Positions 1 to 5,919 of a DNA stretch of 6,968 nucleotides are shown piece after piece. The translations under genes and the position numbers were made by a program. A model generated the notes under the pieces. It did no database searches. It saw only the letters and a program-made list of their open reading frames with translations, and was not told where the DNA came from. Each line of letters starts with the position of its first letter. The first letter of the stretch is position 1. Source of the DNA: CAYNDB01 sp964395915 (lineage in GTDB: Bacteria; Nitrospinota_A; UBA7883; JAJRTC01); assembly GCA_964395915.1 (NCBI GenBank), contig CAYNDB010000121.1, positions 1 through 6,968 on the forward strand, read 5' to 3'.

Positions 1-2
1 TT

Positions 3-1334
3 TTACCCGCCAAGTTTATTATCCAATATTCTTTTCACAGTATCGAGATCGGCTGGCGCCTGAACCGGCAGGTTGGCGTAACGGCTCGCAATGTTCGGCA
101 AGTTTTTTTCGTGATAGTCGAGTTTGAATTTGGAAAATTTCAGGCCATGCGCCGTGGAGATCACCACCACTTTATCTTTCGAAGAGATTACGCCTCTTTT
201 GGCAAGCTTGAACAGGGCGGCAAGCGCAACTCCTGTGTGCGGACAGGTGTACACACCGGTTCTATCCGCCATTGCGCATGCGTCGGCCAGCTCCTCTTCG
301 GTCGCTTGTTCTACAATGCCGTCAAATTCTTTTAATATGGCCACAGCTTTGTGAACGGAGACAGGGGCGCCTATCTGTATGGCGCTGGCGAAAGTTTTGC
401 TCGCCTGAATTGATTCAAAATGTTTGAAACCGGTTTTGTAATAACGATAGAGCGGGTTGGCGTTTTCCGCCTGGGCGCACACTATCCTGGGGCGCTTTTT
501 CAGCAATCCGGCTTTTTCCATCAGCAAAAACCCTTTGCCAAGAGCCGACACGTTGCCCAGGTTGCCGCCAGGTATTACGACTACGTCCGGGATATCCCAG
601 TCAAACTGCTGGGCCATTTCCATGCCAACGGTTTTCTGGCCTTCTATCCTCAACGAGTTTTTAGAGTTGGCGAGATAGATCGTTTTGTCCTCGGAAATTT
701 TCTGGACGATTTTCATGCATCCGTCAAAATCGGTGTCGAGTGATATGACAAGAGCGCCGTTGGCGATAGGTTGTATAAGCTGTTCGTTCGACACTTTGCC
801 CGATGGCAGAAATACGATCGACTGTATTCCGGCCGAAGCGCAATAAGCCGCAAGCGCCGCCGATGTGTCTCCGGTGGAAGCGCAGGCCACTGCCCGGATT
901 TCTTTCCCACCGGCTATCATCTGCTTTACCATGGAGACGAGAACAGTCATGCCGAGGTCTTTGAATGAGCCTGTGTGGCTGTTGCCGCACATTTTTATCC
1001 AAAGTCCCGGAACGTCGATTTCTTTTCCGAGCCTCTCCGCCCAGAAAAGGTTCGTCTCTCCCTCGTACATGGAAACGATGTTTTCGTCGGCGACTTCCGG
1101 GCATACCCATTCCTTGTATCTCCATACGCCGGAGCCGTATGGCCACTGGTTGCGGCGTTTACGCTCTTCAAAAAGGTCTACCCACTCCTCGGCTGTGGTT
1201 TCAAGGATTTTGTCATAATCGTGCACGACCTGCAGCAGGGAGCCGCAATCCTCGCAGTTGTATACGACTTCGCTCAGATCGTATTTTTTACGACACTGAT
1301 CGTTAAAGCACTCAAACCACGCGCTATATGCCAT
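3..1334 (-). CDS. thrC: Threonine synthase, plant-like type (PLP enzyme)
   Basis: Catalyses the last step of threonine synthesis, converting O-phosphohomoserine and water to threonine and phosphate in the cytoplasm. The 443-residue protein is complete, with ATG at 1334 and TAA at 5-3. Residues 119-126 (SHTGSFKD) hold the PLP-binding lysine K125; GGNLGN at 256-261 is the phosphate-binding loop; CPHTGVALAAL (364-374) and STAHGLKF (393-400) are typical of the family. Cysteines C9, C14, C27 and C30 suggest an N-terminal zinc ribbon. The stretches WPYGSGVW, NLFWAER, FKDLGMTVLVS, CASTGDTSAALAAYCASAGI and DTDFDGCMK match, as I remember it, the higher-plant plastid enzyme rather than E. coli ThrC. 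An AGGT ribosome site lies six bases before the ATG. It is divergent from priA, with its own strong promoter. No threonine-rich leader peptide or attenuator is visible in the roughly 44-base leader. Function is secure; the subtype rests on memory. Confidence 0.96.
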   Translation of the reverse strand: MAYSAWFECFNDQCRKKYDLSEVVYNCEDCGSLLQVVHDYDKILETTAEEWVDLFEERKRRNQWPYGSGVWRYKEWVCPEVADENIVSMYEGETNLFWAERLGKEIDVPGLWIKMCGNSHTGSFKDLGMTVLVSMVKQMIAGGKEIRAVACASTGDTSAALAAYCASAGIQSIVFLPSGKVSNEQLIQPIANGALVISLDTDFDGCMKIVQKISEDKTIYLANSKNSLRIEGQKTVGMEMAQQFDWDIPDVVVIPGGNLGNVSALGKGFLLMEKAGLLKKRPRIVCAQAENANPLYRYYKTGFKHFESIQASKTFASAIQIGAPVSVHKAVAILKEFDGIVEQATEEELADACAMADRTGVYTCPHTGVALAALFKLAKRGVISSKDKVVVISTAHGLKFSKFKLDYHEKNLPNIASRYANLPVQAPADLDTVKRILDNKLGG

Positions 1335-1384
1335 GGTGTTACCTGTTGTGAAATTGTAAGGTGATATTTTGTCCGATAGAGGTG

Positions 1385-1412
1385 ATTATATCTTACGTTA
1401 CGCCCTTGTCAA
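1385..1412 (-). promoter_or_regulatory. Consensus sigma-70 promoter of thrC
   Basis: On the minus strand, TTGACA (1412-1407) and TATAAT (1390-1385) are separated by 16 bases, so both boxes match the consensus perfectly. Transcription would start near 1378, giving a leader of about 44 bases before the thrC ATG at 1334. It lies within the first 25 codons of the longer priA reading (TTG at 1369), which argues against that reading. No operator or attenuator is seen. Confidence 0.85.
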
Positions 1413-1435
1413 TTCACTTGGTTTGGCTTTAAATA
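1406..1435 (+). promoter_or_regulatory. Candidate priA promoter overlapping the thrC -35 box
   Basis: TTGTCA (1406-1411) matches the -35 consensus in five of six bases and shares five bases with the thrC -35 box on the other strand. The -10 is weak: TTAAAT (1429-1434) or TAAATA (1430-1435) at 17-18 bases. TACAAT (1434-1439) is a better box but lies 22 bases away. Initiation would fall close to the ATG at 1444, giving a very short or absent leader. This fits the lack of a Shine-Dalgarno site there, but remains tentative. Confidence 0.3.
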
Positions 1436-1443
1436 CAATCTCT

Positions 1444-3672
1444 ATGGTTGAAAACGATCTTTTAAACAAACCGTACGCAGAGGTCATGGCTCCGCGCCCG
1501 CTACGCTCGCTGTTTACCTATTCCGTGCCGGAATCGATGAGGGCCTATGCTGTTGCGGGGAAACGAGTCCTGATCCCGTTCGGATCGCGCAAGCTTATCG
1601 GCCTTATCGCAAGACGCGTGTATACGACGGATATAAAGACAAAGCCTATATTACAGATTCTCGATGAAAAGCCGGTAGTACCGCCAAGTCTTCTAAAGCT
1701 TACCCTTTGGACGGCGGATCACTATTTTGCCGCTCCCGGTGAGCTTATGCCGATAATATTGCCCAAGGATGATATCCGTATTGATACGGTAGTCGAACTA
1801 AAAGCTGGAGCTAAAGGCCGCCCGTCGAAAAGCTCGAAAATTCTTGTGGAGGTGTACGAGGCGTTGCAAGCGCACAACGGCCGCCGACGCTTTACGCTGC
1901 TTGCCTCCGATCTGCAAATTACGGCAAGCGCGCTAACCAAGGCGTTAACAAGCCAAAGCGCCCGCCAGTCTTTTAAACAATCGCAGGCGGCAAGACGCGT
2001 CGCCATACGAAGTGTCAAGACACCGCTTGAAACCAGCGCTATAAAGCTTGCGCCTGTCGAGCTTACTGATGAGCAGCAAAATGCCGTGGAGCGGATTTTG
2101 CCTGATATAAAGGAACGTCGTTTCAACACGCATCTGATTCACGGGATCACAGGATCCGGCAAGACGGAGGTGTATGCCAAGCTCATAAGCGCTGCGTTGC
2201 AAGCGGGCATGTCGGCCCTTGCGCTGGCTCCTGAGATAGCCCTCGCGGACGCCCTGGCTGTGCGGCTTGAGCGAAGGACTGGCGTGAAACCTGTGACGCT
2301 TCATTCCGATATGGCGCCGCGAGAGAGAAACAGGCGATGGATGGAAGTCCTTGAGGGGGGGGCTAAGCTTGTGGTTGGCGCAAGGTCGGCTCTGTTCGCT
2401 CCTGTGCCGAACCTTGGGCTTGTCGTGGTGGATGAGGAGCATGACCCTTCATACAAACAGGAGACCGCTCCAAGGTATCATGGGCGTGATGTGGCGATAA
2501 TGCGTGGCGCCATGGAAAATGTTCCCGTGGTTCTGGGTTCCGCCACACCTTCGCTGGAAAGCTATCATCATGCGTTGAACGGGAAATATAACCTCATAGA
2601 ATTAACACATCGTATCGATAAAAGACCTCTGCCGAATGTGCGTATCGCTCACCCGGACAAGCCTGGACAAATAGGGCAAATACTGGGAGCGGCAATAGAT
2701 AAATGTCTTGCGGATGGTGAGCAGGCGCTCCTGTTTATCAATCGGCGCGGTATGGCAAGATATGTTAAATGCTCGGCTTGCGGACATGTGTTTGAATGCC
2801 GTAACTGCTCCCTGAGTCTCGTGCTTCATATGTCCTCGGGCCAGATGTCGTGTCACACGTGCGGTTATGTGGAGGAAAAACCCGCAAAATGCCCGGATTG
2901 CTCCTCGACCGACCTTTATATGGGAGGGTCGGGTTCTGAACGGGTGGAGACTGAGGCAAAAGAGCTTTTTCCCAATGCCAGGATCGCAAGAATGGATAAG
3001 GATACTACGTCTAAAAGGCGTTCATCAGCTTCAATCCTCAACGCTGTCGAAAGCAGGAATGTGGATATCCTGATCGGCACGCAGATGGTGACAAAGGGGC
3101 ATGACTATCCGGGGATTACATTGGTAGGGGCAATAAATGCCGATGATACGTTGCATATTCCAGATTTTCGGTCGTCTGAAAGAGCCTTCCAGCTTGTCAC
3201 CCAGGCGGCTGGCAGGGCCGGAAGGGGAGAGAAGCCAGGTTTTGTCGTGGCCCAGACGTTAAGTGAAACGCACCACAGCATAACAGCCGCCGCCAAACAC
3301 GATTTCAAGGCGTTTTATGCGACCGAAATTCCGATCCGTAAAGCCGCCGGATATCCGCCATATGTAAGGCTTGCGTTTGTAAGAATTGAAGCTTCTACCA
3401 CAAAAAGGGGGGAAGCCTTTGTGAAATGGCTTGAATCCAAACTTTCAGGGATATGCAGGGAGGAGCCAGGGTTGACATGCCTTGGCCCTACTGAAGCGGT
3501 GGTCTTCAAGGCGCGTAACAAATATCATTGGAGGGTTCTTTTCAAGGGCGCCAATCACGCCACCTTGTCCAGCGGTGTCCGCCGGTTCCTCGCAGAGGTG
3601 GATAAGGTTCCGAAGCATTTTGGTCAGGGGATAAAAATCGCCGTAGACATGGACCCGGCCACGGTATTGTAA
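1444..3672 (+). CDS. priA: Primosomal protein N' (replication restart helicase PriA)
   Basis: Superfamily 2, 3'-to-5' DNA helicase that recognises stalled forks and reloads the replicative helicase. From the ATG at 1444 it has 742 residues, near the 732 of E. coli PriA. In order: N-terminal 3'-DNA-binding domain (starting PYAEVMAPRPLRSLFTY), winged-helix region, helicase lobe 1 with Walker A GITGSGKT (234-241), DEEHD (330-334) and GSAT (365-368), then eight cysteines in four CxxC pairs (443, 446, 452, 455, 470, 473, 483, 486) that should bind two zincs, then lobe 2 with GTQMVTKGHD (545-554) and QAAGRAGR (587-594). An upstream TTG at 1369 with AAGGTG five bases before it would add 25 residues, but these do not resemble PriA and would cover the thrC promoter. 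No Shine-Dalgarno precedes 1444, so the start is less certain than the gene. Motif Ia reads PEIALADA instead of the usual PEISLTPQ. Confidence 0.95.
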   Translation: MVENDLLNKPYAEVMAPRPLRSLFTYSVPESMRAYAVAGKRVLIPFGSRKLIGLIARRVYTTDIKTKPILQILDEKPVVPPSLLKLTLWTADHYFAAPGELMPIILPKDDIRIDTVVELKAGAKGRPSKSSKILVEVYEALQAHNGRRRFTLLASDLQITASALTKALTSQSARQSFKQSQAARRVAIRSVKTPLETSAIKLAPVELTDEQQNAVERILPDIKERRFNTHLIHGITGSGKTEVYAKLISAALQAGMSALALAPEIALADALAVRLERRTGVKPVTLHSDMAPRERNRRWMEVLEGGAKLVVGARSALFAPVPNLGLVVVDEEHDPSYKQETAPRYHGRDVAIMRGAMENVPVVLGSATPSLESYHHALNGKYNLIELTHRIDKRPLPNVRIAHPDKPGQIGQILGAAIDKCLADGEQALLFINRRGMARYVKCSACGHVFECRNCSLSLVLHMSSGQMSCHTCGYVEEKPAKCPDCSSTDLYMGGSGSERVETEAKELFPNARIARMDKDTTSKRRSSASILNAVESRNVDILIGTQMVTKGHDYPGITLVGAINADDTLHIPDFRSSERAFQLVTQAAGRAGRGEKPGFVVAQTLSETHHSITAAAKHDFKAFYATEIPIRKAAGYPPYVRLAFVRIEASTTKRGEAFVKWLESKLSGICREEPGLTCLGPTEAVVFKARNKYHWRVLFKGANHATLSSGVRRFLAEVDKVPKHFGQGIKIAVDMDPATVL

Positions 3673-3690
3673 GAAAAAAATTTATTCGTG

Positions 3691-3719
3691 TTGACTGGCA
3701 TATTGCGCTTAGCTATACT
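3691..3719 (+). promoter_or_regulatory. Sigma-70 promoter of hflKC
   Basis: TTGACT (3691-3696) and TATACT (3714-3719) are 17 bases apart; each differs from consensus at one base and the spacing is ideal. Initiation near 3726 gives a leader of about 28 bases before the hflK ATG. It begins 18 bases after the priA stop, so hflKC can be expressed independently of priA. No rho-independent terminator is visible between the genes, so read-through from priA remains possible. Confidence 0.8.
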
Positions 3720-3753
3720 CATTTTCCTATGTATTTAAAAAGGTTGAAAAAAA

Positions 3754-4800
3754 ATGGCTTGGGGTGACAAGCCCGGACGTGGTTCCGGCGGTTTCGACAA
3801 TATCCCTGAGATAGACTTTAAAAAGCTGCAGGTTCCTCCTGTCAAGCCGGCGCATTTCTACGTGATAATTCCCTTTTTGATTCTGCTTTGGCTTGCCACT
3901 GGTTTGTACAGAGTGGAATTGCAGGAGAAAGCTGTTGTTTTAATTTTAGGCAAGCAGGTGAATGTAACCGCTCCCGGCCTACACTGGAACGTACCTTCGC
4001 CTTTTGGGAAGGTTGTGAAGCTACGTGTTGAAGAGATAAAAAGAGTGGAGATAGGCTTTCGTACGGAACGCTCACAGATTTCCCGTGAAATGTTGAAAAG
4101 AGAGTCACTCATGCTCACCGAAGGGGCCAACATAATAGACATCCACATGTCTGTCCAATACAGAATAAGCGATCCTGTAAAGTTTCTTTTTGGTGTTTCG
4201 GACAAATCTAGAATCCTGGTTGACCGCGGGCTTTATGAGACTGTAAAAGAAGTCGCCGAGGCTTCGTTGCGGGAAGTGGTCGGAAAAAATAATATAGACA
4301 ACATCCTTACCGTCGGTAAGGGAGTGGTGCAGCAGGATATACATGACCATATGCAAAAACTTCTCGACCGTTACGGCGCCGGAATATCGGTGAGCCTAGT
4401 TCAGCTTCAGGACGTGCATCCCCCGGAGGAGGTGAAGGAGGCTTTCCGGGATGTCAACAACTCCGAAGAAGATAAAAGCAGGCTCATACGGGAAGCTGAA
4501 GGTTATCGCAACTCAGTAATACCTGAGGCCAGAGGTGAGGCGGCGCAAATTGTAGCCGCCGCTGAGGCATACAGGGAACTGAGGATCAAAAAGGCTCAGG
4601 GTGAGGCGGCGCGTTTTATCTCCCAATGGGAGGAATATAAAAAGGCTCCGGAAATCACTCGAAAGAGATTGTACCTCGAAATGATGGAAACTGTATTGTC
4701 CAAGGTGGACAAAATTATAATAGACGAAAAAATTGGCAGACAAACGCTACCTTTGTTGCCCTTGGGCGCCATCGGAGCGCTTGGCGGTAAGGGGAATTAA
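3754..4800 (+). CDS. hflK: Modulator of FtsH protease, HflK subunit
   Basis: SPFH (band 7/prohibitin) protein that with HflC forms a large cage in the inner membrane around FtsH and modulates its degradation of membrane proteins. The 348-residue protein has a short polar N-terminus starting MAWGDKPGRG, one membrane segment at about 35-50 (FYVIIPFLILLWLATG), the SPFH domain (about 53-235, including the LQDVHPPEEVKEAF signature at 218-231), an alanine- and glutamate-rich coiled coil (about 235-300, with GEAA at 261-264 and 283-286), and a hydrophobic end (LPLLPLGAIG). The bulk should face the periplasm. It is shorter than the 419 residues of E. coli HflK, mainly because the glycine-rich N-terminal extension is reduced. 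The ATG at 3754 follows AAAAGG by ten bases, and the start MAW agrees with the family. The stop is two bases before hflC. Confidence 0.93.
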   Translation: MAWGDKPGRGSGGFDNIPEIDFKKLQVPPVKPAHFYVIIPFLILLWLATGLYRVELQEKAVVLILGKQVNVTAPGLHWNVPSPFGKVVKLRVEEIKRVEIGFRTERSQISREMLKRESLMLTEGANIIDIHMSVQYRISDPVKFLFGVSDKSRILVDRGLYETVKEVAEASLREVVGKNNIDNILTVGKGVVQQDIHDHMQKLLDRYGAGISVSLVQLQDVHPPEEVKEAFRDVNNSEEDKSRLIREAEGYRNSVIPEARGEAAQIVAAAEAYRELRIKKAQGEAARFISQWEEYKKAPEITRKRLYLEMMETVLSKVDKIIIDEKIGRQTLPLLPLGAIGALGGKGN

Positions 4801-4802
4801 TA

Positions 4803-5663
4803 ATGTTTAAAAAAGCCGCGCTTCCAATATTCATAATTATTTTGCTGATGGTCGTTTATCTGGCGCAGGGGGCGATGTTTATTGTCAACCAAAATCAGCA
4901 GGTGGTGGTTGTGGAGTTCGGCAAATTCATACGTACGGTAACCCATCCAGGGCTTCATTTTAAAATGCCGTTTATACAAAGTTCAATTTTCTACGATAAC
5001 AGACTTCTTGACCATGACGTGTTGCCGACGGAAGTTGTGACGAAGGACAAACGGACGCTGGTTGTGGACAACTATGCCAAATGGCGCATTGTCGATGCGG
5101 AAGCATTTTACACACGTGTAAAAACGGAGCGTGTCGCCCGTGACAGGCTTCGCGATATCATGTACTCGGAATTGAGGCTTTCGTTTGGCTCACACGACCT
5201 CGCCGAAATCGTGTCTTTAAGAAGACCTGAGTTGATGGCAGAGGTGACCGCGCGGTCGAACGCAAAACTTCAGGAGTTAAATATCGGTATTGAGATAGTG
5301 GATGTAAGGATCAAGCGGGCTGATCTGCCACGGGAGAACCAGCAGGCGGTGTTCCAGCGAATGCGCGAGGAACGTAAAAGGATTGCGATGCAGTTCCGCT
5401 CGGAAGGAAAAGAGGAAGCGAAGAAAATACGGGCCAAGACAGATAAGGAAAAGGTAATCCTCCTTGCCGAAGCGCGCAGGAAAGAGCAGGCCATCAAAGG
5501 GCATGGAGACGCTAAATCCATAAAAATAACAGCGGAATCGTTTGGGAAAGACCCGGAGTTCTACGCTTTTCAAAGGTCGATTGAGGCATACAAGAATTCT
5601 CTTGTTGAAAGAAACACGATCATTCTTTCGCAGGACAGCCCTTTCCTGAAATATCTGAAATAA
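4803..5663 (+). CDS. hflC: Modulator of FtsH protease, HflC subunit
   Basis: SPFH partner of HflK, alternating with it in the membrane cage that encloses FtsH. The 286-residue protein begins with an uncleaved membrane anchor (about 5-22, LPIFIIILLMVVYLAQG), followed by an SPFH domain (about 24-180, with VVVVEFGKF at 34-42 and IVDVRIKRADLP at 165-176), a charged coiled coil (about 183-245), and the conserved end DPEFYAFQRSIEAYKNSL (250-267) with ILSQDSPFLKYLK at the terminus. E. coli HflC has 334 residues; the conserved blocks are all present, so this looks like a compact rather than truncated version. AAGGGGA (4789-4795), inside the end of hflK, lies seven bases before the ATG. With a two-base gap, translation is probably coupled to hflK, which suits a complex with equal subunit numbers. 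Confidence 0.94.
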   Translation: MFKKAALPIFIIILLMVVYLAQGAMFIVNQNQQVVVVEFGKFIRTVTHPGLHFKMPFIQSSIFYDNRLLDHDVLPTEVVTKDKRTLVVDNYAKWRIVDAEAFYTRVKTERVARDRLRDIMYSELRLSFGSHDLAEIVSLRRPELMAEVTARSNAKLQELNIGIEIVDVRIKRADLPRENQQAVFQRMREERKRIAMQFRSEGKEEAKKIRAKTDKEKVILLAEARRKEQAIKGHGDAKSIKITAESFGKDPEFYAFQRSIEAYKNSLVERNTIILSQDSPFLKYLK

Positions 5664-5670
5664 GAGTAGC

Positions 5671-5690
5671 AGGGGTCGCAATAACCCCCT
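5671..5690 (+). terminator. Weak hairpin after hflC, possible terminator
   Basis: GGGGT (5672-5676) pairs with ACCCC (5684-5688) around a seven-base loop, starting eight bases after the hflC stop. It is not followed by a clear U-run; the next T-rich stretch (TTTT at 5702) is twelve bases further on. It may end the hflKC message inefficiently or only protect its 3' end. Confidence 0.3.
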
Positions 5691-5771
5691 TGGCCCTCCA
5701 TGTTTTACGTGTTTGTAACGCTTTGAAATCCATACTTTACCAACCGTTGCATTCTTTGTAATTACACACAC

Positions 5772-5799
5772 TAAAGATTTCCCTGACCCTGTCCGAATA
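5772..5799 (+). promoter_or_regulatory. Sigma-28-like promoter candidate for the orphan gene
   Basis: TAAAGATT (5772-5779) matches seven of eight bases of the E. coli flagellar sigma-28 -35 element TAAAGTTT. After twelve bases, TCCGAATA (5792-5799) matches five of eight bases of the -10 GCCGATAA. The usual spacing is eleven, so the fit is imperfect. Initiation would be near 5806, just where the predicted leader fold begins. I found no good sigma-70 promoter in 5664-5919. This is a by-eye match, and lineages vary in sigma-28 sequence. Confidence 0.27.
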
Positions 5800-5807
5800 G
5801 TAACCAT

Positions 5808-5866
5808 AGACGGCTCACAAGCGGTGGGCCATAAAGCTCAGGAAATATGAGCGAAGCCTTTCGTCT
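5808..5866 (+). ncRNA. Predicted structured leader RNA (three-way junction)
   Basis: Three stems can form together. P1 pairs AGACG (5808-5812) with CGTCT (5862-5866). P2 pairs GCTCAC (5813-5818) with GTGGGC (5824-5829) with one G-U pair around AAGCG, extendable to seven pairs if G5812 joins it instead of P1. P3 pairs GCTCA (5836-5840) with TGAGC (5848-5852) around GGAAATA. The second GCTCA copy (5813-5817) could also pair with TGAGC, so two folds compete. I do not recognise a known riboswitch class. It lies 54 bases before the start of the orphan gene. Regulatory function is inference. Confidence 0.35.
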
Positions 5867-5915
5867 TACATGTGGCTGGACGAAATGGTTGAACAACAAG
5901 GATGTTGGAGGATAA
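5847..5915 (+). CDS. Possible 22-residue leader peptide (small ORF)
   Basis: ATG at 5847 opens 22 codons (starting MSEAFRLTCGW, ending NNKDVGG) that stop with TAA at 5913-5915, four bases before the ATG of the next gene. AGGA (5840-5843) lies three bases upstream, rather close for a ribosome site, and sits at the top and loop of the P3 hairpin. Its last codons overlap the GGAGG that serves the downstream gene, so a ribosome finishing here could be passed on. The peptide has no run of one amino acid that would suggest classical attenuation. Length alone is no evidence of coding, and it may be chance. Confidence 0.25.
   Translation: MSEAFRLTCGWTKWLNNKDVGG
5907..5911 (+). promoter_or_regulatory. 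Ribosome binding site deciding the start at 5920
   Basis: GGAGG lies eight bases before the ATG at 5920. It falls downstream of an earlier in-frame ATG at 5902, which itself has no clear Shine-Dalgarno. This selects 5920 as the start and removes six residues from the longest reading. Confidence 0.8.
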
Positions 5916-5919
5916 GGCC

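Noticed and set aside
1945..2442. 165-codon minus-strand frame inside priA
   Set aside because: It lies wholly within the helicase core of priA, whose motifs prove the plus-strand reading.
4534..4615. 13-base direct repeat (GGTGAGGCGGCGC) in hflK
   Set aside because: It encodes GEAA in two turns of the coiled coil and is explained by the protein, not by a DNA repeat element.
5700..5726. Eight-codon ORF starting MFYVFV
   Set aside because: No ribosome site before it and too short to distinguish from chance.
5758..5765. GTAATTAC palindrome as an operator
   Set aside because: An eight-base palindrome is expected by chance in AT-rich spacer, and no second copy lies nearby.
5277..5807. Open frame of 176 codons on the minus strand extending from hflC into the intergenic region
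   Set aside because: Mostly antisense to hflC, no convincing ribosome site, and no recognisable protein; it is a shadow of a real gene.
5808..5866. Cyclic-di-GMP (GEMM-I) riboswitch
   Set aside because: GCGAAGCC after a hairpin recalls GCAAAGCC, but the GGGCAAACC element and the order of the stems do not match.
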